64,000 bases of DNA, taken from contig NZ_MVBC01000004.1 in NCBI RefSeq assembly GCF_002007105.1, positions 62,001-126,000 on the forward strand, read 5' to 3'. Below the pieces are notes generated by a model. The model did not search any database. It was not told where the DNA came from and saw only the letters and a list, made by a program, of their open reading frames with translations. This DNA comes from Hymenobacter sp. CRA2. Lineage in GTDB: Bacteria > Bacteroidota > Bacteroidia > Cytophagales > Hymenobacteraceae. Both the position numbers and the translations under genes were made by a program. Below, piece after piece: positions 1-10,139 of the stretch (position 1 is the stretch's first letter; each line of letters opens with the position of its first letter).

Positions 1-130
1 AGTAGGGGCGCTGCTGCTGTGGCTGCTCGGCGCCATTCCCATCACGCTGGCCCTGTACGCGCTGCTGTTGCCCTTGTTCCGGCGGGTAGAGCGTCGGCAG
101 GCCGAGAAGGCTGCCCTGGAAGCCGAATAA
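1..130 (+). CDS. C-terminal end of a membrane protein (partial)
   Basis: Only the last 42 codons are inside the window, ending at TAA 128-130. They encode one hydrophobic segment of about 20 residues (ALLLWLLGAIPITLALYALL) followed by a short charged tail rich in Arg, Glu and Lys. This is the usual end of an integral membrane protein with a cytoplasmic C-terminus. The family cannot be named from so little sequence. A perfect 13-bp hairpin follows the stop and probably ends its transcript. Confidence 0.55.
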   Translation, partial: VGALLLWLLGAIPITLALYALLLPLFRRVERRQAEKAALEAE

Positions 131-146
131 CGAGTGGCTCCCAAAA

Positions 147-185
147 AGAACGTCATTCCGAGCTGAGGGCCTGGAATGACGTTCT
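147..185. terminator. 13-bp perfect stem-loop between convergent genes
   Basis: AGAACGTCATTCC (147-159) pairs perfectly with GGAATGACGTTCT (173-185) across a 13-nt loop. An A-run precedes the left arm, giving a T-run on the minus strand. It lies between the end of the membrane protein gene and the end of the leftward sseB-like gene, so it could serve both. It carries the GTCATTCC...GGAATGAC ends seen in other repeats of this window. Confidence 0.6.
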
Positions 186-208
186 GCATTAGCGAGGCAC
201 GAAAGCCT

Positions 209-1216
209 TTAGGCCTGCACGCGGCGGTAAATGGCCTCCTGCTGGCTGAAGAACTGCGTGAGCGGCTCGTTGGGGTCGGGGCTGAGACGGGCCACGTCGA
301 TGGCGTCCTGCTGCAGGTGCGCCTGAATCACCGGGCCGAGCTCCTGCAGGAAGTCCATGTCTTCGCCATCGACGTTGAAGGCGAGTAGTAGGCGTGAAGG
401 AGCGTCTTCGCCTTCGATGACTACCCCGGCCAAGTAAGCAGCCTCGATGTGGGCGTGCTGGGCGCAGAAATCACGCAGGGCGGTCTGCAGTTCCTCCGGC
501 ACCTCCGCGAATGGCACCAGCTGGGCCTGCGGGCCTTGCTCAGCGCCTTCGGGTACGGAGAAGATGCGGCCCGACAGCAGATCAGCAATTTCCGGGGCTA
601 CCAGCAGCTTGCCGAACGGCGAGAAGGGGTTGAGCACGCACTCCGCGTCGTTGATCATGCGGAAGAAGCCTTCGCCCGGCACGCGCAGGAACGATACTTC
701 GCCCTGAATGGCACCGCCATCGTAGACGCGCGCTTCGGAGGAGAAAACCGGGATGCGGCCGTCGTGGAGCACGTGCAGCTGCACCTCGGTGCCCTCGGTC
801 ACGGTCACTTCGCCGGGTTCGGCACCTTCCGGGGCATTGGTCAGCACGATGAGTTCGGCGTGCAGCAGCTCGTGGTAGAAGGCGAGGCGGTACTGCGGGT
901 CCTGCGCGGCCATCAGCAGCGCATTTTCCAGGTTGTTGCTGGGCTCGAAGGGCAACGGCATCGGCTCCGGTTCCGACATGGGCGGAATCATGGGCGCCGG
1001 CGTGTGTTCGAAGCTGGGCTGCATCTCAGCCGCGCTCTTGGCCGCGAAGGCCGGGCGCTGGTAACGCGGGCCGCCGGCCGCCGGCTTGGGCGCTTCGGGT
1101 TGGGCGCTTTCGGTAGGAGCGGCGGGCGAAGCCGGTGTAGCAGGTTGCGAATTGGCAGGCGGCGTAGCGGCGGGCTCGTCGCCGGGTTTTTTCTTTAGAA
1201 AGTCGAACAGACCCAT
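209..1216 (-). CDS. SseB-family protein with Pro/Ala-rich N-terminal linker
   Basis: 335 residues. The protein starts MGLFDFLKKKPGDE, then has about 75 residues rich in Pro, Ala, Glu and Gln that look disordered. Two globular parts follow. Residues ~95-205 resemble the SseB N-terminal domain (start ENALLMAAQDPQYRLAFYHE, later FRMINDAECVLNPFSPFGK). The remainder resembles the SseB C-terminal domain (EVPEELQTALRDFCAQH). SseB of E. coli is linked to serine sensitivity, but its biochemical role is poorly defined and no catalytic motif is visible here. It ends close to the hairpin at 147-185. No signal peptide is seen, so it is probably cytoplasmic. The family assignment rests on the pattern of the two domains. 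Confidence 0.7.
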   Translation of the reverse strand: MGLFDFLKKKPGDEPAATPPANSQPATPASPAAPTESAQPEAPKPAAGGPRYQRPAFAAKSAAEMQPSFEHTPAPMIPPMSEPEPMPLPFEPSNNLENALLMAAQDPQYRLAFYHELLHAELIVLTNAPEGAEPGEVTVTEGTEVQLHVLHDGRIPVFSSEARVYDGGAIQGEVSFLRVPGEGFFRMINDAECVLNPFSPFGKLLVAPEIADLLSGRIFSVPEGAEQGPQAQLVPFAEVPEELQTALRDFCAQHAHIEAAYLAGVVIEGEDAPSRLLLAFNVDGEDMDFLQELGPVIQAHLQQDAIDVARLSPDPNEPLTQFFSQQEAIYRRVQA

Positions 1217-1325
1217 GATGCGGTAATCGAATGAAGATGCAAACTAATCAGGATTGGGCGAACAACCAGCCGATGAGCTGGCAAACCCAGCGGCAAGCTG
1301 CTCCAGGGCGTGAAAGAGCCCGGGT

Positions 1326-1769
1326 TTAGCGTCCGTCGGAGCCGTTGCACGGGCCCAGCAGCTCGCTGACTTCCCGGATGGTGTGCTTGGCGCCGCGGTT
1401 GCCCCAAGCCGTGTGCAAGTAATTGAGCAGGTTGGTAATCTGCGAGTCGGTGAGGTCTTCGTGGCCGGGCATCACCTGGTTGTAGCCCACGCCATTGACC
1501 ACGATGGGCCCCTGCTGCCCGCGGCGGATCAGGCAGGGCAGCTGGTTGCGGTGCTTGGCGAGGTAATCCGAGCCGGCCACCGGCGGTATCAGGCGCTTCA
1601 GCCCCTGGCCCTGCTCGCCGTGGCAGCTGGCGCAGTGCGTAGCGTACAGGCGCTGCCCCTCGTTCTGGCGGTCGGTGAAGCAGGCCGGCAAGGCCAGCGT
1701 CACGGCGGCCAGCGCGGCAACCGGGCGCAGCAATGCGGTGGTAGGGCGGAGCGAAAGGCGGAAGGGCAT
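1326..1769 (-). CDS. Lipoprotein cytochrome c, class I
   Basis: About 147 residues. The N-terminal hydrophobic stretch ends in LALPAC, a lipobox, so the protein is probably anchored in a membrane facing the periplasm. The haem-binding motif is CASCH, and a Met in VMPGHEDL is a plausible sixth ligand, followed by the helix LTDSQITNLLNYLHTAWGN typical of class I cytochromes c. It probably shuttles electrons. It is the last gene of a leftward cluster behind a SCO1 protein, which suggests a link to respiratory oxidase assembly or copper handling. I chose the ATG at 1769; a GTG lies two codons upstream. Confidence 0.85.
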   Translation of the reverse strand: MPFRLSLRPTTALLRPVAALAAVTLALPACFTDRQNEGQRLYATHCASCHGEQGQGLKRLIPPVAGSDYLAKHRNQLPCLIRRGQQGPIVVNGVGYNQVMPGHEDLTDSQITNLLNYLHTAWGNRGAKHTIREVSELLGPCNGSDGR

Positions 1770-1835
1770 AGGCACGTGGGAGGTCAGCCCCCAGACGGCG
1801 GCGTTGCAGTAGCCGGCCGGGGGCGAGCCGGCGGA

Positions 1836-2513
1836 TTACTTGGCGGCGGTGGCTTTGGCCGGGGCTACTTCCTCGAGCAGGCGCGGCAGATCCTGCAGCA
1901 GGCGGTCCACTTCCTGCGCGTTTACGCCGTCGTACATCCCCCGGATGTGGCGCTGCGGGTCCACCAGCACGAAGGCACCGCTGTGCACCGCGCCGCCGGG
2001 CGCCGAGGCATCGCGCTGGGCCGCTACCATGTACTGGCCGGCCAGGCGGAAAATGGTGTCGCGCGGGGCGGTGGCGAAGTGCCACTGCTGGGCCGTGGGC
2101 ACCCCGAGGCGCTGGGCGTAGTCGCGCAGCACGGGCAGCGTGTCGTGCTCCGGGTCGATGGTGTGCGAAAGGAAGGCTACGCGCGGGTCATTCTTGTATT
2201 TCTCGTACACGCGCAGCATCTGGCTCTGCATCTTGGGGCAGATGCTGGGGCAGGTGGCGAAAAAGAAGTCGGCGATGTACACCTTGCCGGCAAACGTAGC
2301 CGGCGTAACGGTGACGCTGTCCTGATCAAGCAGGGTGAAGGCCGGCACCTTGGGGTACACCGTGTCGCCGGGAGCCAGCACTTCCGGCTCGCCCAGGATG
2401 GGCAGGCGGGCCGCCTGAGCGGGTTTGTCGGCGTTGAGCTGGCAGGCGGGCAGCAACATGGCAGCCAGGGCCACGCCCAGCAGGGGGCGTAGAAGCGAGA
2501 ATCGAAGCATCAT
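1836..2513 (-). CDS. SCO1/SenC family copper chaperone / thiol-disulfide protein
   Basis: 225 residues with a lipoprotein-type N-terminus (lipobox-like MLLPAC). The thioredoxin-like domain carries CPSICPKM, the CxxxC copper/redox motif of SCO proteins, and the distal His in FLSHTIDPEHD. SCO proteins deliver copper to, or reduce the CuA site of, cytochrome c oxidase subunit II in the periplasm. The first ATG overlaps the stop codon of the upstream lipoprotein gene by one base (TGATG), so the two are probably translationally coupled. The cytochrome c gene lies 66 bp downstream on the same strand. A second ATG follows the first directly. Confidence 0.92.
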   Translation of the reverse strand: MMLRFSLLRPLLGVALAAMLLPACQLNADKPAQAARLPILGEPEVLAPGDTVYPKVPAFTLLDQDSVTVTPATFAGKVYIADFFFATCPSICPKMQSQMLRVYEKYKNDPRVAFLSHTIDPEHDTLPVLRDYAQRLGVPTAQQWHFATAPRDTIFRLAGQYMVAAQRDASAPGGAVHSGAFVLVDPQRHIRGMYDGVNAQEVDRLLQDLPRLLEEVAPAKATAAK

Positions 2514-2935
2514 CAGTGGGTGGGGCCGGTGGCACGAAGCACCACGCGGGCCGAGTCAATACTCTGTTGCATCAGAACACCCACCGAGTCGATTCGGTGC
2601 TGCTGCGCGGCCAGATAAGCCATGGCCCGCTCGTGGCGCGTCGTGTCGGCGGGGCGGTGGTACTGGTGCATCCACTGCATCATGCCTGCGTCGGCCGCCT
2701 GCAGCGCCTGTCGCCGGCGCCCGGCCAGCACGGTATCGGGTACCTTGGTTAGTTGCTGGCGCAGCTGGTAAAGCTCGTCCATGCGGGCCATCAGCTCGTC
2801 GTGGCGGGCCATAAGTTTCTGCTCGGCAAAGGCGCGCTTTTCTTCGTCGCTTTGCAGCTGCAGGCAGCCCGCTACAAGCAGGCCCAGCAGCGGCAAGGCC
2901 TGCCGCCAGCCCAAGGTACGTTGGTGGGTATTCAC
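2513..2935 (-). CDS. Small lipoprotein of the SCO1/cytochrome c cluster, unknown function
   Basis: 140 residues beginning with GTG. The hydrophobic N-terminus ends in LLVAGC, a lipobox. The rest is highly charged and predicted helical, with repeated short acidic-basic stretches (HDELMARMDELYQLRQQL) suggesting a coiled coil. I do not recognise a family. It is the first gene of the operon with SCO1 and cytochrome c, overlapping SCO1 by one base. Bacteroidota respiratory clusters often contain small uncharacterised lipoproteins of this kind, so a role near cytochrome oxidase is inference from context only. Confidence 0.7.
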   Translation of the reverse strand: MNTHQRTLGWRQALPLLGLLVAGCLQLQSDEEKRAFAEQKLMARHDELMARMDELYQLRQQLTKVPDTVLAGRRRQALQAADAGMMQWMHQYHRPADTTRHERAMAYLAAQQHRIDSVGVLMQQSIDSARVVLRATGPTH

Positions 2936-3014
2936 GGCCGCAAAGGTAGCCCACCGCGACGGATGTTAGCCCGCCCAGTAATGATTTACCCCGTGTGCCG
3001 CGCAGGGCGCAGGT

Positions 3015-4757
<1,743 letters not shown>

Positions 4758-4794
4758 CCCCGTGCACGATCAGCCAGCAGCGACGGCACGGGCT

Positions 4795-4947
4795 GTCATT
4801 GCGAGCAACGCTACATCTGGTAGAATCTAGAAAACGACCCCGCCCGAAACTGGTAATGCTAGTTTCGGGCGGGGTCGTTTTTGGTCAGTAGGTATTGCGT
4901 CGGCAGTGCTGCTAGAGGAAGGATTGCTTCGCTCTGCTCGCAATGAC
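4795..4947. repeat. 153-bp element with 13-bp terminal inverted repeats and internal terminator
   Basis: Perfect terminal inverted repeats GTCATTGCGAGCA (4795-4807) and TGCTCGCAATGAC (4935-4947) enclose a 21-bp hairpin. A related element lies at 52681-52865, with the same ends (GTCATTGCGA...TCGCAATGAC), the same GATTGCTTCGC next to the right end and a CCGCCCGAA...TTCGGGCGG hairpin. It has no coding content. It looks like a dispersed, non-autonomous repeat used as a transcription end point. Confidence 0.7.
4831..4883. terminator. Strong bidirectional terminator after the aldo/keto reductase
   Basis: A 21-bp perfect stem (4831-4851 with 4861-4881) with a 9-nt loop. An A-run leads and a T-run trails, so it can act on both strands. 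It separates the rightward aldo/keto reductase from the leftward DAC-like gene. Confidence 0.85.
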
Positions 4948-5010
4948 TGCCGGTGCTGCCGCTGATTGCGGCAGCACCAGATACTCTCAACAGGCATTTA
5001 CGGGTCGTTA

Positions 5011-6462
5011 CTACTTCTTCGAGGGAAGCAGGTCAATCCAGCCGTCTTCGCTCACTACCACGGCCAGCGTGGCGTAGCGGGCCGATTCCACGTAGCGCAA
5101 GGCCGAGTTGTAGCGCGAGCCGCGCGAGGAGTCGCCCTTTTCCGTGGCCAGGCCGTCCAGAATGGCCCCAATGGCGAAGCAGGTGCCGCGCGGGTCGATG
5201 AGTACAGCCCCGTCGATGTTGGTGACGAGGCGCAGCACGGAGGGCGTCATGAAGCGCGGCGCCACCCGGAAGCTTTGGCGCGTGAGGCGCTGGGCTTCCA
5301 GGCCGGCGTTGTCGGAAACCACCAGAATGGTGCCGTGCGACTGGGTGGTGGCCTGCAACGTCAGCTCCCACAGGTTCGTGACGGCGTTGTCGTCCAGGGC
5401 GGGCCAGAGGCGGCGGATGGTGTCGGCAAAGGTCTGCTCGTTGATGCGGCTTTTCGGCAGCCGCGGCGTGCCCGATACCACGCGCATCATCACGTGGTCG
5501 GCGTAGCTCAGTTCCCAGTTGTGGTGGGTGGTAAAGCGCACCTGAAACAGCGGCTCGTACAGGGCATCGGAGGGCTCCACCAGGTAGCCGAGGCCGAATA
5601 CGTGGGCCGCGTCGGACACCAGTGCCGTGCGACCTTCGCTCATCTCCAGGAGCTTGCGGATGGAACGATGGTCGCGCAGGGGCACCGGCATTTCCAGCGT
5701 CAGCACCGGCACCACGGCTGGGTGGTTGCGCCGCGCGATGAGCATGGTGCCGTGCACTTCCTGGCCTTCGTGGCGCAGGGCGGCCACGCCGTTGCAGGCG
5801 TCGTAAAGGCCGTGGTTGCCGCCCGCGGGGCCCTGCATAAAGCGCCGGCCCGCCGCGCGCAGCAGCTCGTTGTAGTCGCGGTCGAGGATGGGGCGGTCTT
5901 CCTCCTGGTCGAGGTCGGAGCCGCGCAGGGCCTTGCTGCACTCCAGCAGGAACTCGCGCACCACCGCGTGCAGCAAGGATTGCGCCCGGGACTCGTGGCT
6001 GACCTCGCCCGGCAGGCGGTAATACGTTTTGAGCGCCTCCGTAGAGAGCTGCAGCACGGACATGATGAGGTAGCCGTTGATGAGCACCGGCAGCGAGCAG
6101 AACACGCGTTTGCCGTCTTCCTCGGCCAGCGGAGCCAACTCCAGTTCGATGGCGCGGCGCAGCATGCTGTACCAGCGCAGCTTCTCGAAACGGTCCTGGT
6201 CGTCGTGCTGCAGGTGATACACCAGCTCCCGGGCACCGTCGAGCTCCAGGGCGGCGGCGCGTTCCTTCACCCGGGCGAAGTGCTCGGGCTGGTAGCGGTG
6301 GGTGGGCGGCTCCACACGCACTGCCCCGGGCACATCGGTTTCGCGCGCCGCCGCCATCCCGACGAGCAGCACTTCCGGGCGCAGGTTGCGGTCTAGCAGA
6401 TTAAAAACTCCCTCGGCGAACAGTTGAGCCGAGACCCGGAACAAACTTTGGTATTCCCACAT
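5011..6462 (-). CDS. Putative sensor protein with a degenerate DisA_N/DAC-type domain
   Basis: 483 residues from the ATG at 6462 (the frame opens further upstream but without a good start). The last ~150 residues follow the diadenylate-cyclase pattern: a beta strand HGTILVVSD, then TNIDGAVLID with the DGA motif at about 417-419, then GSRYNSALRYVES where active enzymes have RHR, then VVVSEDGWIDLL, which matches the VVSEE strand. The RHR triad reads R-Y-N (about 450-452), so the catalytic motif is incomplete. The N-terminal ~270 residues are helical and unassigned; the middle (~255-345) is beta-rich. The nearest named family I recall is 'putative sensor domain DACNV'. It may bind a nucleotide rather than make one. 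It stands alone between two terminator-like regions. A second such protein lies at 42196-43329. Confidence 0.7.
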   Translation of the reverse strand: MWEYQSLFRVSAQLFAEGVFNLLDRNLRPEVLLVGMAAARETDVPGAVRVEPPTHRYQPEHFARVKERAAALELDGARELVYHLQHDDQDRFEKLRWYSMLRRAIELELAPLAEEDGKRVFCSLPVLINGYLIMSVLQLSTEALKTYYRLPGEVSHESRAQSLLHAVVREFLLECSKALRGSDLDQEEDRPILDRDYNELLRAAGRRFMQGPAGGNHGLYDACNGVAALRHEGQEVHGTMLIARRNHPAVVPVLTLEMPVPLRDHRSIRKLLEMSEGRTALVSDAAHVFGLGYLVEPSDALYEPLFQVRFTTHHNWELSYADHVMMRVVSGTPRLPKSRINEQTFADTIRRLWPALDDNAVTNLWELTLQATTQSHGTILVVSDNAGLEAQRLTRQSFRVAPRFMTPSVLRLVTNIDGAVLIDPRGTCFAIGAILDGLATEKGDSSRGSRYNSALRYVESARYATLAVVVSEDGWIDLLPSKK

Positions 6463-6692
6463 GCGGCGCAAAACAAGCCTGCCGGCCGCGGTGGACCGCC
6501 GGCAATGGCCTAGCTTACGGGAAAGGTACTTCAGAAGGTGCGTGCCCGCGCCAAGGCGCCGACTGGGCCCCAACTTTTCTCCCCGGCATGAGTTGTCAGG
6601 AAAGCGACGCAGGGCAAGTACTGGTTGCGTAGTGGGTTCGTTTCCCGTAACTTAGAAGAGCAGGTCTGCCCGTTGTTGTCACGCCGCCGAGT

Positions 6693-6947
6693 ATGTTGGT
6701 TGATTTACTGTTTGGAGCGTTGTGTGGAATACTGTGGCTGCCGCTGGTCACGGGCTACTGCGCTTATAGCCACGAACGGTCGTTCTGGCTTTGGTTTGGG
6801 CTGGGGTTCCTGCTGCCAGGCGTATCCTTTGTGGTACTGCTGGTGCTGCTGTGGCGCGAGCAGCGCAGCCCGGGCTACCGGTTGCTACGCGAAGCCAAAC
6901 GCATTCTGGCCGAGGCCGAAGCGCACGAGGTGGAGCCGTACGAGTAA
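6693..6947 (+). CDS. Small membrane protein, two transmembrane segments
   Basis: 84 residues: two hydrophobic segments (LLFGALCGILWLPLVTGYCAY and FWLWFGLGFLLPGVSFVVLL) joined by a short polar turn, then a charged C-terminal tail with an Arg/Glu-rich helix (LLREAKRILAEAEAHE). No family recognised. It stands alone, convergent with the flavoprotein gene whose stop lies 36 bp downstream. Confidence 0.6.
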   Translation: MLVDLLFGALCGILWLPLVTGYCAYSHERSFWLWFGLGFLLPGVSFVVLLVLLWREQRSPGYRLLREAKRILAEAEAHEVEPYE

Positions 6948-6983
6948 TAACCACTGCGGGCTAGGCTCACAAGCTGGGCGCGC

Positions 6984-8207
6984 CTAGCCTTGCAGCCACT
7001 GCCGAATGCCCAGCGCGGCCCAGGCCCCCGTGCTAAAGCAGCCCTGCAGCAGGTAACCACCCGTGGGGGCCTCCCAGTCCAGCATTTCGCCCGCCACGAA
7101 GGTGCCGGGGCGGCTGCGCAGCATCAGGTGGCCATCCACCGCTGCGAAGGGCACCCCCCCGGCCGTACTGATGGCCTCGTCCAAGGGGCGCAAGCCGGTT
7201 AAGAGCAGGGGCACGGCCTGCAGCAAAGCAGCGAGTTGCGCCGGCTCGGTTGGCACGGCGGGTACGGCCTCGCGCAGCAGCGTGGGCACGGGCGGGCCCA
7301 GGCGCAGCGTTTGCCGCAGCACTTCTGCCCCCGACAAGCCCCGCCGGGCCTGTTGCAGACGTTTTGCCACGGCCTCCACCGGCAGCTCGGGTTTGAGGTT
7401 GAGCAGCAGTTGGGCCGGGGCGCCAGCCGCCAGTGCCTCGCGGATGGCCGGGGTCAGCGCGTACACCGGCGTGCCTTCCAGGCCGTATTCCGTCAGCATG
7501 ACTTCGCCTCGGGCGGTGGCGCTGCCGCAACTCAGGGCCACGTTCTTAAGCGGGCTGCGGCCTACTTTTGCCCGAAAAAAATCCGACCACGGCACTTCCA
7601 CCCCGCAGTTGCTCGGCGCGAAAGGCGTCAGGGCCATGCCCGTGTGCGCGGCTAACGATTGGCTCCACGCACCGTCGGAACCCGTCTTGGCCCAGCTCGC
7701 GCCGCCGAGGGCCAGCAGCGTGGCCCGCGGCTCGATGGTAAACTCAGTGGACTGCTGCTCGTCGCGCAGCCGCAGACCCGTGGCGCCGTCGAAGCCCAGC
7801 CAGCGGTGCCGGGTGTGGAGGCGCACGCCGAGGTCGGCGAGGCGCTGCAGCCACGCACGGAGCAGGTGCGCGGGCTTGTGCTCGGGCGCCGGAAACACGC
7901 GGCCGCTGCTGCCCACGTAGGTGCTGATGCCCAAATCGGTGGCCCAGCGGCGCAGCTCTTCGGGACCGAAGTGGGCGAGGAATTGCTCGAAGACCGGTTG
8001 CTGCGCGCCGTAGCGGGGGCCGAAGGCGGCGGTCGGTTCGCCGTTGGTCAGGTTGAAGCCGCCGTGCCCGGCCACCAAAAACTTGCGGCCGGGCGTGGCC
8101 TGAGCCTCAAACACGGCCACCCCGGGCACGCCGGCTTCGGCCAAATGCTGGGCCGCCAGCAGGCCCGCGGGCCCCCCGCCGATGATGGCTACGGTCGGAT
8201 TCTGCAT
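6984..8207 (-). CDS. HI0933/BaiN-type FAD-dependent flavoprotein
   Basis: 407 residues from the ATG at 8207, chosen because the Rossmann FAD-binding motif VAIIGGGPAGLLAAQ starts five residues later. The pattern fits the HI0933-like (TIGR03862/BaiN) family of NAD(P)/FAD-dependent oxidoreductases: GRKFLVAGHGGFNLTN near residue 50, a long insertion domain, and the C-terminal GGVPFAAVDGHLMLRSRPGTFVAGEMLDWEAPTGGY-type FAD-binding end that closes the fold. The physiological substrate is unknown for most members. It is divergent from the antiporter gene at 8306, with about 100 bp between the starts. Confidence 0.9.
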   Translation of the reverse strand: MQNPTVAIIGGGPAGLLAAQHLAEAGVPGVAVFEAQATPGRKFLVAGHGGFNLTNGEPTAAFGPRYGAQQPVFEQFLAHFGPEELRRWATDLGISTYVGSSGRVFPAPEHKPAHLLRAWLQRLADLGVRLHTRHRWLGFDGATGLRLRDEQQSTEFTIEPRATLLALGGASWAKTGSDGAWSQSLAAHTGMALTPFAPSNCGVEVPWSDFFRAKVGRSPLKNVALSCGSATARGEVMLTEYGLEGTPVYALTPAIREALAAGAPAQLLLNLKPELPVEAVAKRLQQARRGLSGAEVLRQTLRLGPPVPTLLREAVPAVPTEPAQLAALLQAVPLLLTGLRPLDEAISTAGGVPFAAVDGHLMLRSRPGTFVAGEMLDWEAPTGGYLLQGCFSTGAWAALGIRQWLQG

Positions 8208-8305
8208 GCAGGAAAGGAAAAAAGCCGGGCTTGGCCGCTCGCAAAAGTAACGCCCGCCCGGCACCGCTCGACAGCGTTTTGCCGGGAAGTTCGTAGCATC
8301 GGGGC

Positions 8306-9505
8306 ATGGGACCCTACTCCATCCTGATTTACCTCAGCATTGCCGTCATCCTGTCGTACCTGTTCGACATTGCCGCTCGGGCCACCAAAATCCCCTCGGT
8401 GCTCATGCTGTTGCTCACCGGCATTGCCCTCAAGCAAGCCGTCGATTACACGGGTGCCCAGGTCGCCCTGCCCGCCGTCACGCTCCAGTTGCTCGGCATC
8501 GTCGGGCTGATCATGATAGTGCTCGATGAGTCCCTGAACCTGAAAATCAGCCCCGATAAGGGGCCGTTGATCCGGCGGGCATTTGTCGCGGCGGCCGTTA
8601 TGTTGCTGGGGCAGGCTTTTGCCATTGGCGGGCTGTTGCAGTGGTACCTGGGGCCGAACGTGCCGTTTCAGAGCTGCCTGCTCAACGCGGTGCCGCTGGC
8701 CGTCATCAGCTCGGCCGTGGCTATTCCGAGCGTGGCTGGCCTAGGGGGCGAGAAGCAGGAGTTCATCGTGTACGAAAGCACGTTTTCGGACATTCTGGGC
8801 ATCATGCTCTTCAACTTCGTGGCCCAGGACAACTTCGCGCAGGGCATTTCGGCTCTCACCTTTACCCGCGACCTGCTGGCCATCCTGGTCGTATCGGCCC
8901 TGGCCACGGCCATCCTGGCCTTTCTGCTCCACCGCATCCGGCTGCACGTGAAGTTCTTCTTAGTGCTGGCCTTTCTGGTGCTGATTTATTCGCTGGCCAA
9001 AAAGCTGCACCTGTCCTCGCTGCTGGTGGTACTGGTGTTCGGGCTGGTGCTCAAAAACGCCGACCTGTTCCTGCGCGGGCCGCTACGGCGCTGGTTTCAG
9101 CTGGAGCGTCTGCAGGACGAACTGCGGCAGCTGCAGAGCATTACCGCTGAGTCGGCCTTTCTTATCCGCACGTTCTTCTTCCTACTCTTCGGCTTTTCCA
9201 TTTCCCTTAGCAGCATTCTCGATGCGCGCCTGCTGCTGCAGGGCCTGCTCATCGTGGGCGTGCTCACCTTGCTGCGCTACTTGTACCTGCGCTACGTGGC
9301 CCGCACCAGCCTCATTCCGGAGGTATTCATCGCCCCCAAAGGTTTGATTACGGTGCTGCTATTCTACAGCATTCCGCAGAAGCAGCTTATCGGTGAAGTC
9401 AGCGAAAACATCCTGTTCGTGGTCATCCTGCTCACGGGCGTGCTCATGCTTATCGGGCTGCAGCTGCCCAGCCGGGAAGCCCCGCCGGAACTTAATGAGT
9501 ACTGA
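8306..9505 (+). CDS. Sodium/hydrogen exchanger family protein (cation:proton antiporter)
   Basis: 399 residues with about 11-12 hydrophobic helices. The start ILIYLSIAVILSYLFDIAARATKIPSVLMLLLTGIAL matches the N-terminal helices of the Na+/H+ exchanger superfamily, where PSVLMLLLTGI corresponds to the conserved P(S/R)xxGxxxxG segment. Further in, LDESLNLK and SAVAIPSVAGLGGEKQEFIVYESTFSDI resemble the central ion-binding helices, with Glu and Asp at the transport site. The C-terminus is short, without a TrkA domain. It likely exchanges Na+ or K+ for protons at the inner membrane; the ion cannot be told from sequence. Confidence 0.85.
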   Translation: MGPYSILIYLSIAVILSYLFDIAARATKIPSVLMLLLTGIALKQAVDYTGAQVALPAVTLQLLGIVGLIMIVLDESLNLKISPDKGPLIRRAFVAAAVMLLGQAFAIGGLLQWYLGPNVPFQSCLLNAVPLAVISSAVAIPSVAGLGGEKQEFIVYESTFSDILGIMLFNFVAQDNFAQGISALTFTRDLLAILVVSALATAILAFLLHRIRLHVKFFLVLAFLVLIYSLAKKLHLSSLLVVLVFGLVLKNADLFLRGPLRRWFQLERLQDELRQLQSITAESAFLIRTFFFLLFGFSISLSSILDARLLLQGLLIVGVLTLLRYLYLRYVARTSLIPEVFIAPKGLITVLLFYSIPQKQLIGEVSENILFVVILLTGVLMLIGLQLPSREAPPELNEY

Positions 9506-9526
9506 GGCGCAACAAGCAGGGCAAAA

Positions 9527-9573
9527 ACACATGCCCCGCCCAGCCGCTGTAAGCGGCCGCGCGGGGCATGTGT
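9527..9573. terminator. Stem-loop between convergent antiporter and TetR genes
   Basis: ACACATGCCCCGC (9527-9539) pairs with GCGGGGCATGTGT (9561-9573), 13 bp, with a smaller CCGC/GCGG hairpin in the loop and an A-run on the left flank. It sits in the 97-bp gap between two convergent genes and can end both transcripts. Confidence 0.8.
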
Positions 9574-9602
9574 CTTGAGGTGAGCAGAAGCCAGATAGAT
9601 AC

Positions 9603-10139
9603 CTACTGCGGCTGGTACTTGCGTTTGATAAAATCAAGCATGTCGGGCACGTGCTCGTCGGTTTTGTTGGCTTCGATCTTCCACAGCGCTTCCACCAGCA
9701 GCAGCAGCAGGCTGGCTTCTTTGTCGGGTTCGTCGTAGCCCAACGCCTGAAAGGCTTTTTCCAGCAGGGCCGGCACCGGCTGCATAAACCGCTCGTGCTG
9801 TTGCCGCGCCGATTCCACGTTGGCCAGCCGGTACTGCAGCTTCCAGAAGTGGGGCTCGGCCTGTACCAGCTTCACTGGCAGGTCGATAACGGCGTGAATG
9901 AAGGTGAGCGGGTCCTGTTCGGAAAGCCACCCGCGGTTTTCCTCGATGATGCGCTTGTAGCCACTGCGGATAACAAAGTCCAGTAGTTGGTCTTTGGAGC
10001 CGAAGTGTTTGAAAATAAGAGCTTCCGAAACGCCGGCTGCCTTCGCAATTTGCTGCGTGGAGGCGTTTTCGAAGCCTTTTTCCCCAAAGAGCTGCAAGGC
10101 TACCTGAGCGATGTGCTGTTTGCGGTTGACTGTGGACAT
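9603..10139 (-). CDS. TetR/AcrR family transcriptional regulator
   Basis: 178 residues. The N-terminal helix-turn-helix is clear: IAQVALQLFGEKGFENASTQQIAKAAGVSEALIFKHFGSKDQLLDFVI, including the family hallmark KHFGSKDQL. The C-terminal ligand-binding domain is all-helical and not specific to a known inducer. TetR proteins usually repress a neighbouring transporter or their own gene, but no adjacent efflux gene is seen; the convergent antiporter at 8306 is only a weak candidate target. A 620-bp noncoding stretch lies upstream. Confidence 0.92.
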   Translation of the reverse strand: MSTVNRKQHIAQVALQLFGEKGFENASTQQIAKAAGVSEALIFKHFGSKDQLLDFVIRSGYKRIIEENRGWLSEQDPLTFIHAVIDLPVKLVQAEPHFWKLQYRLANVESARQQHERFMQPVPALLEKAFQALGYDEPDKEASLLLLLVEALWKIEANKTDEHVPDMLDFIKRKYQPQ

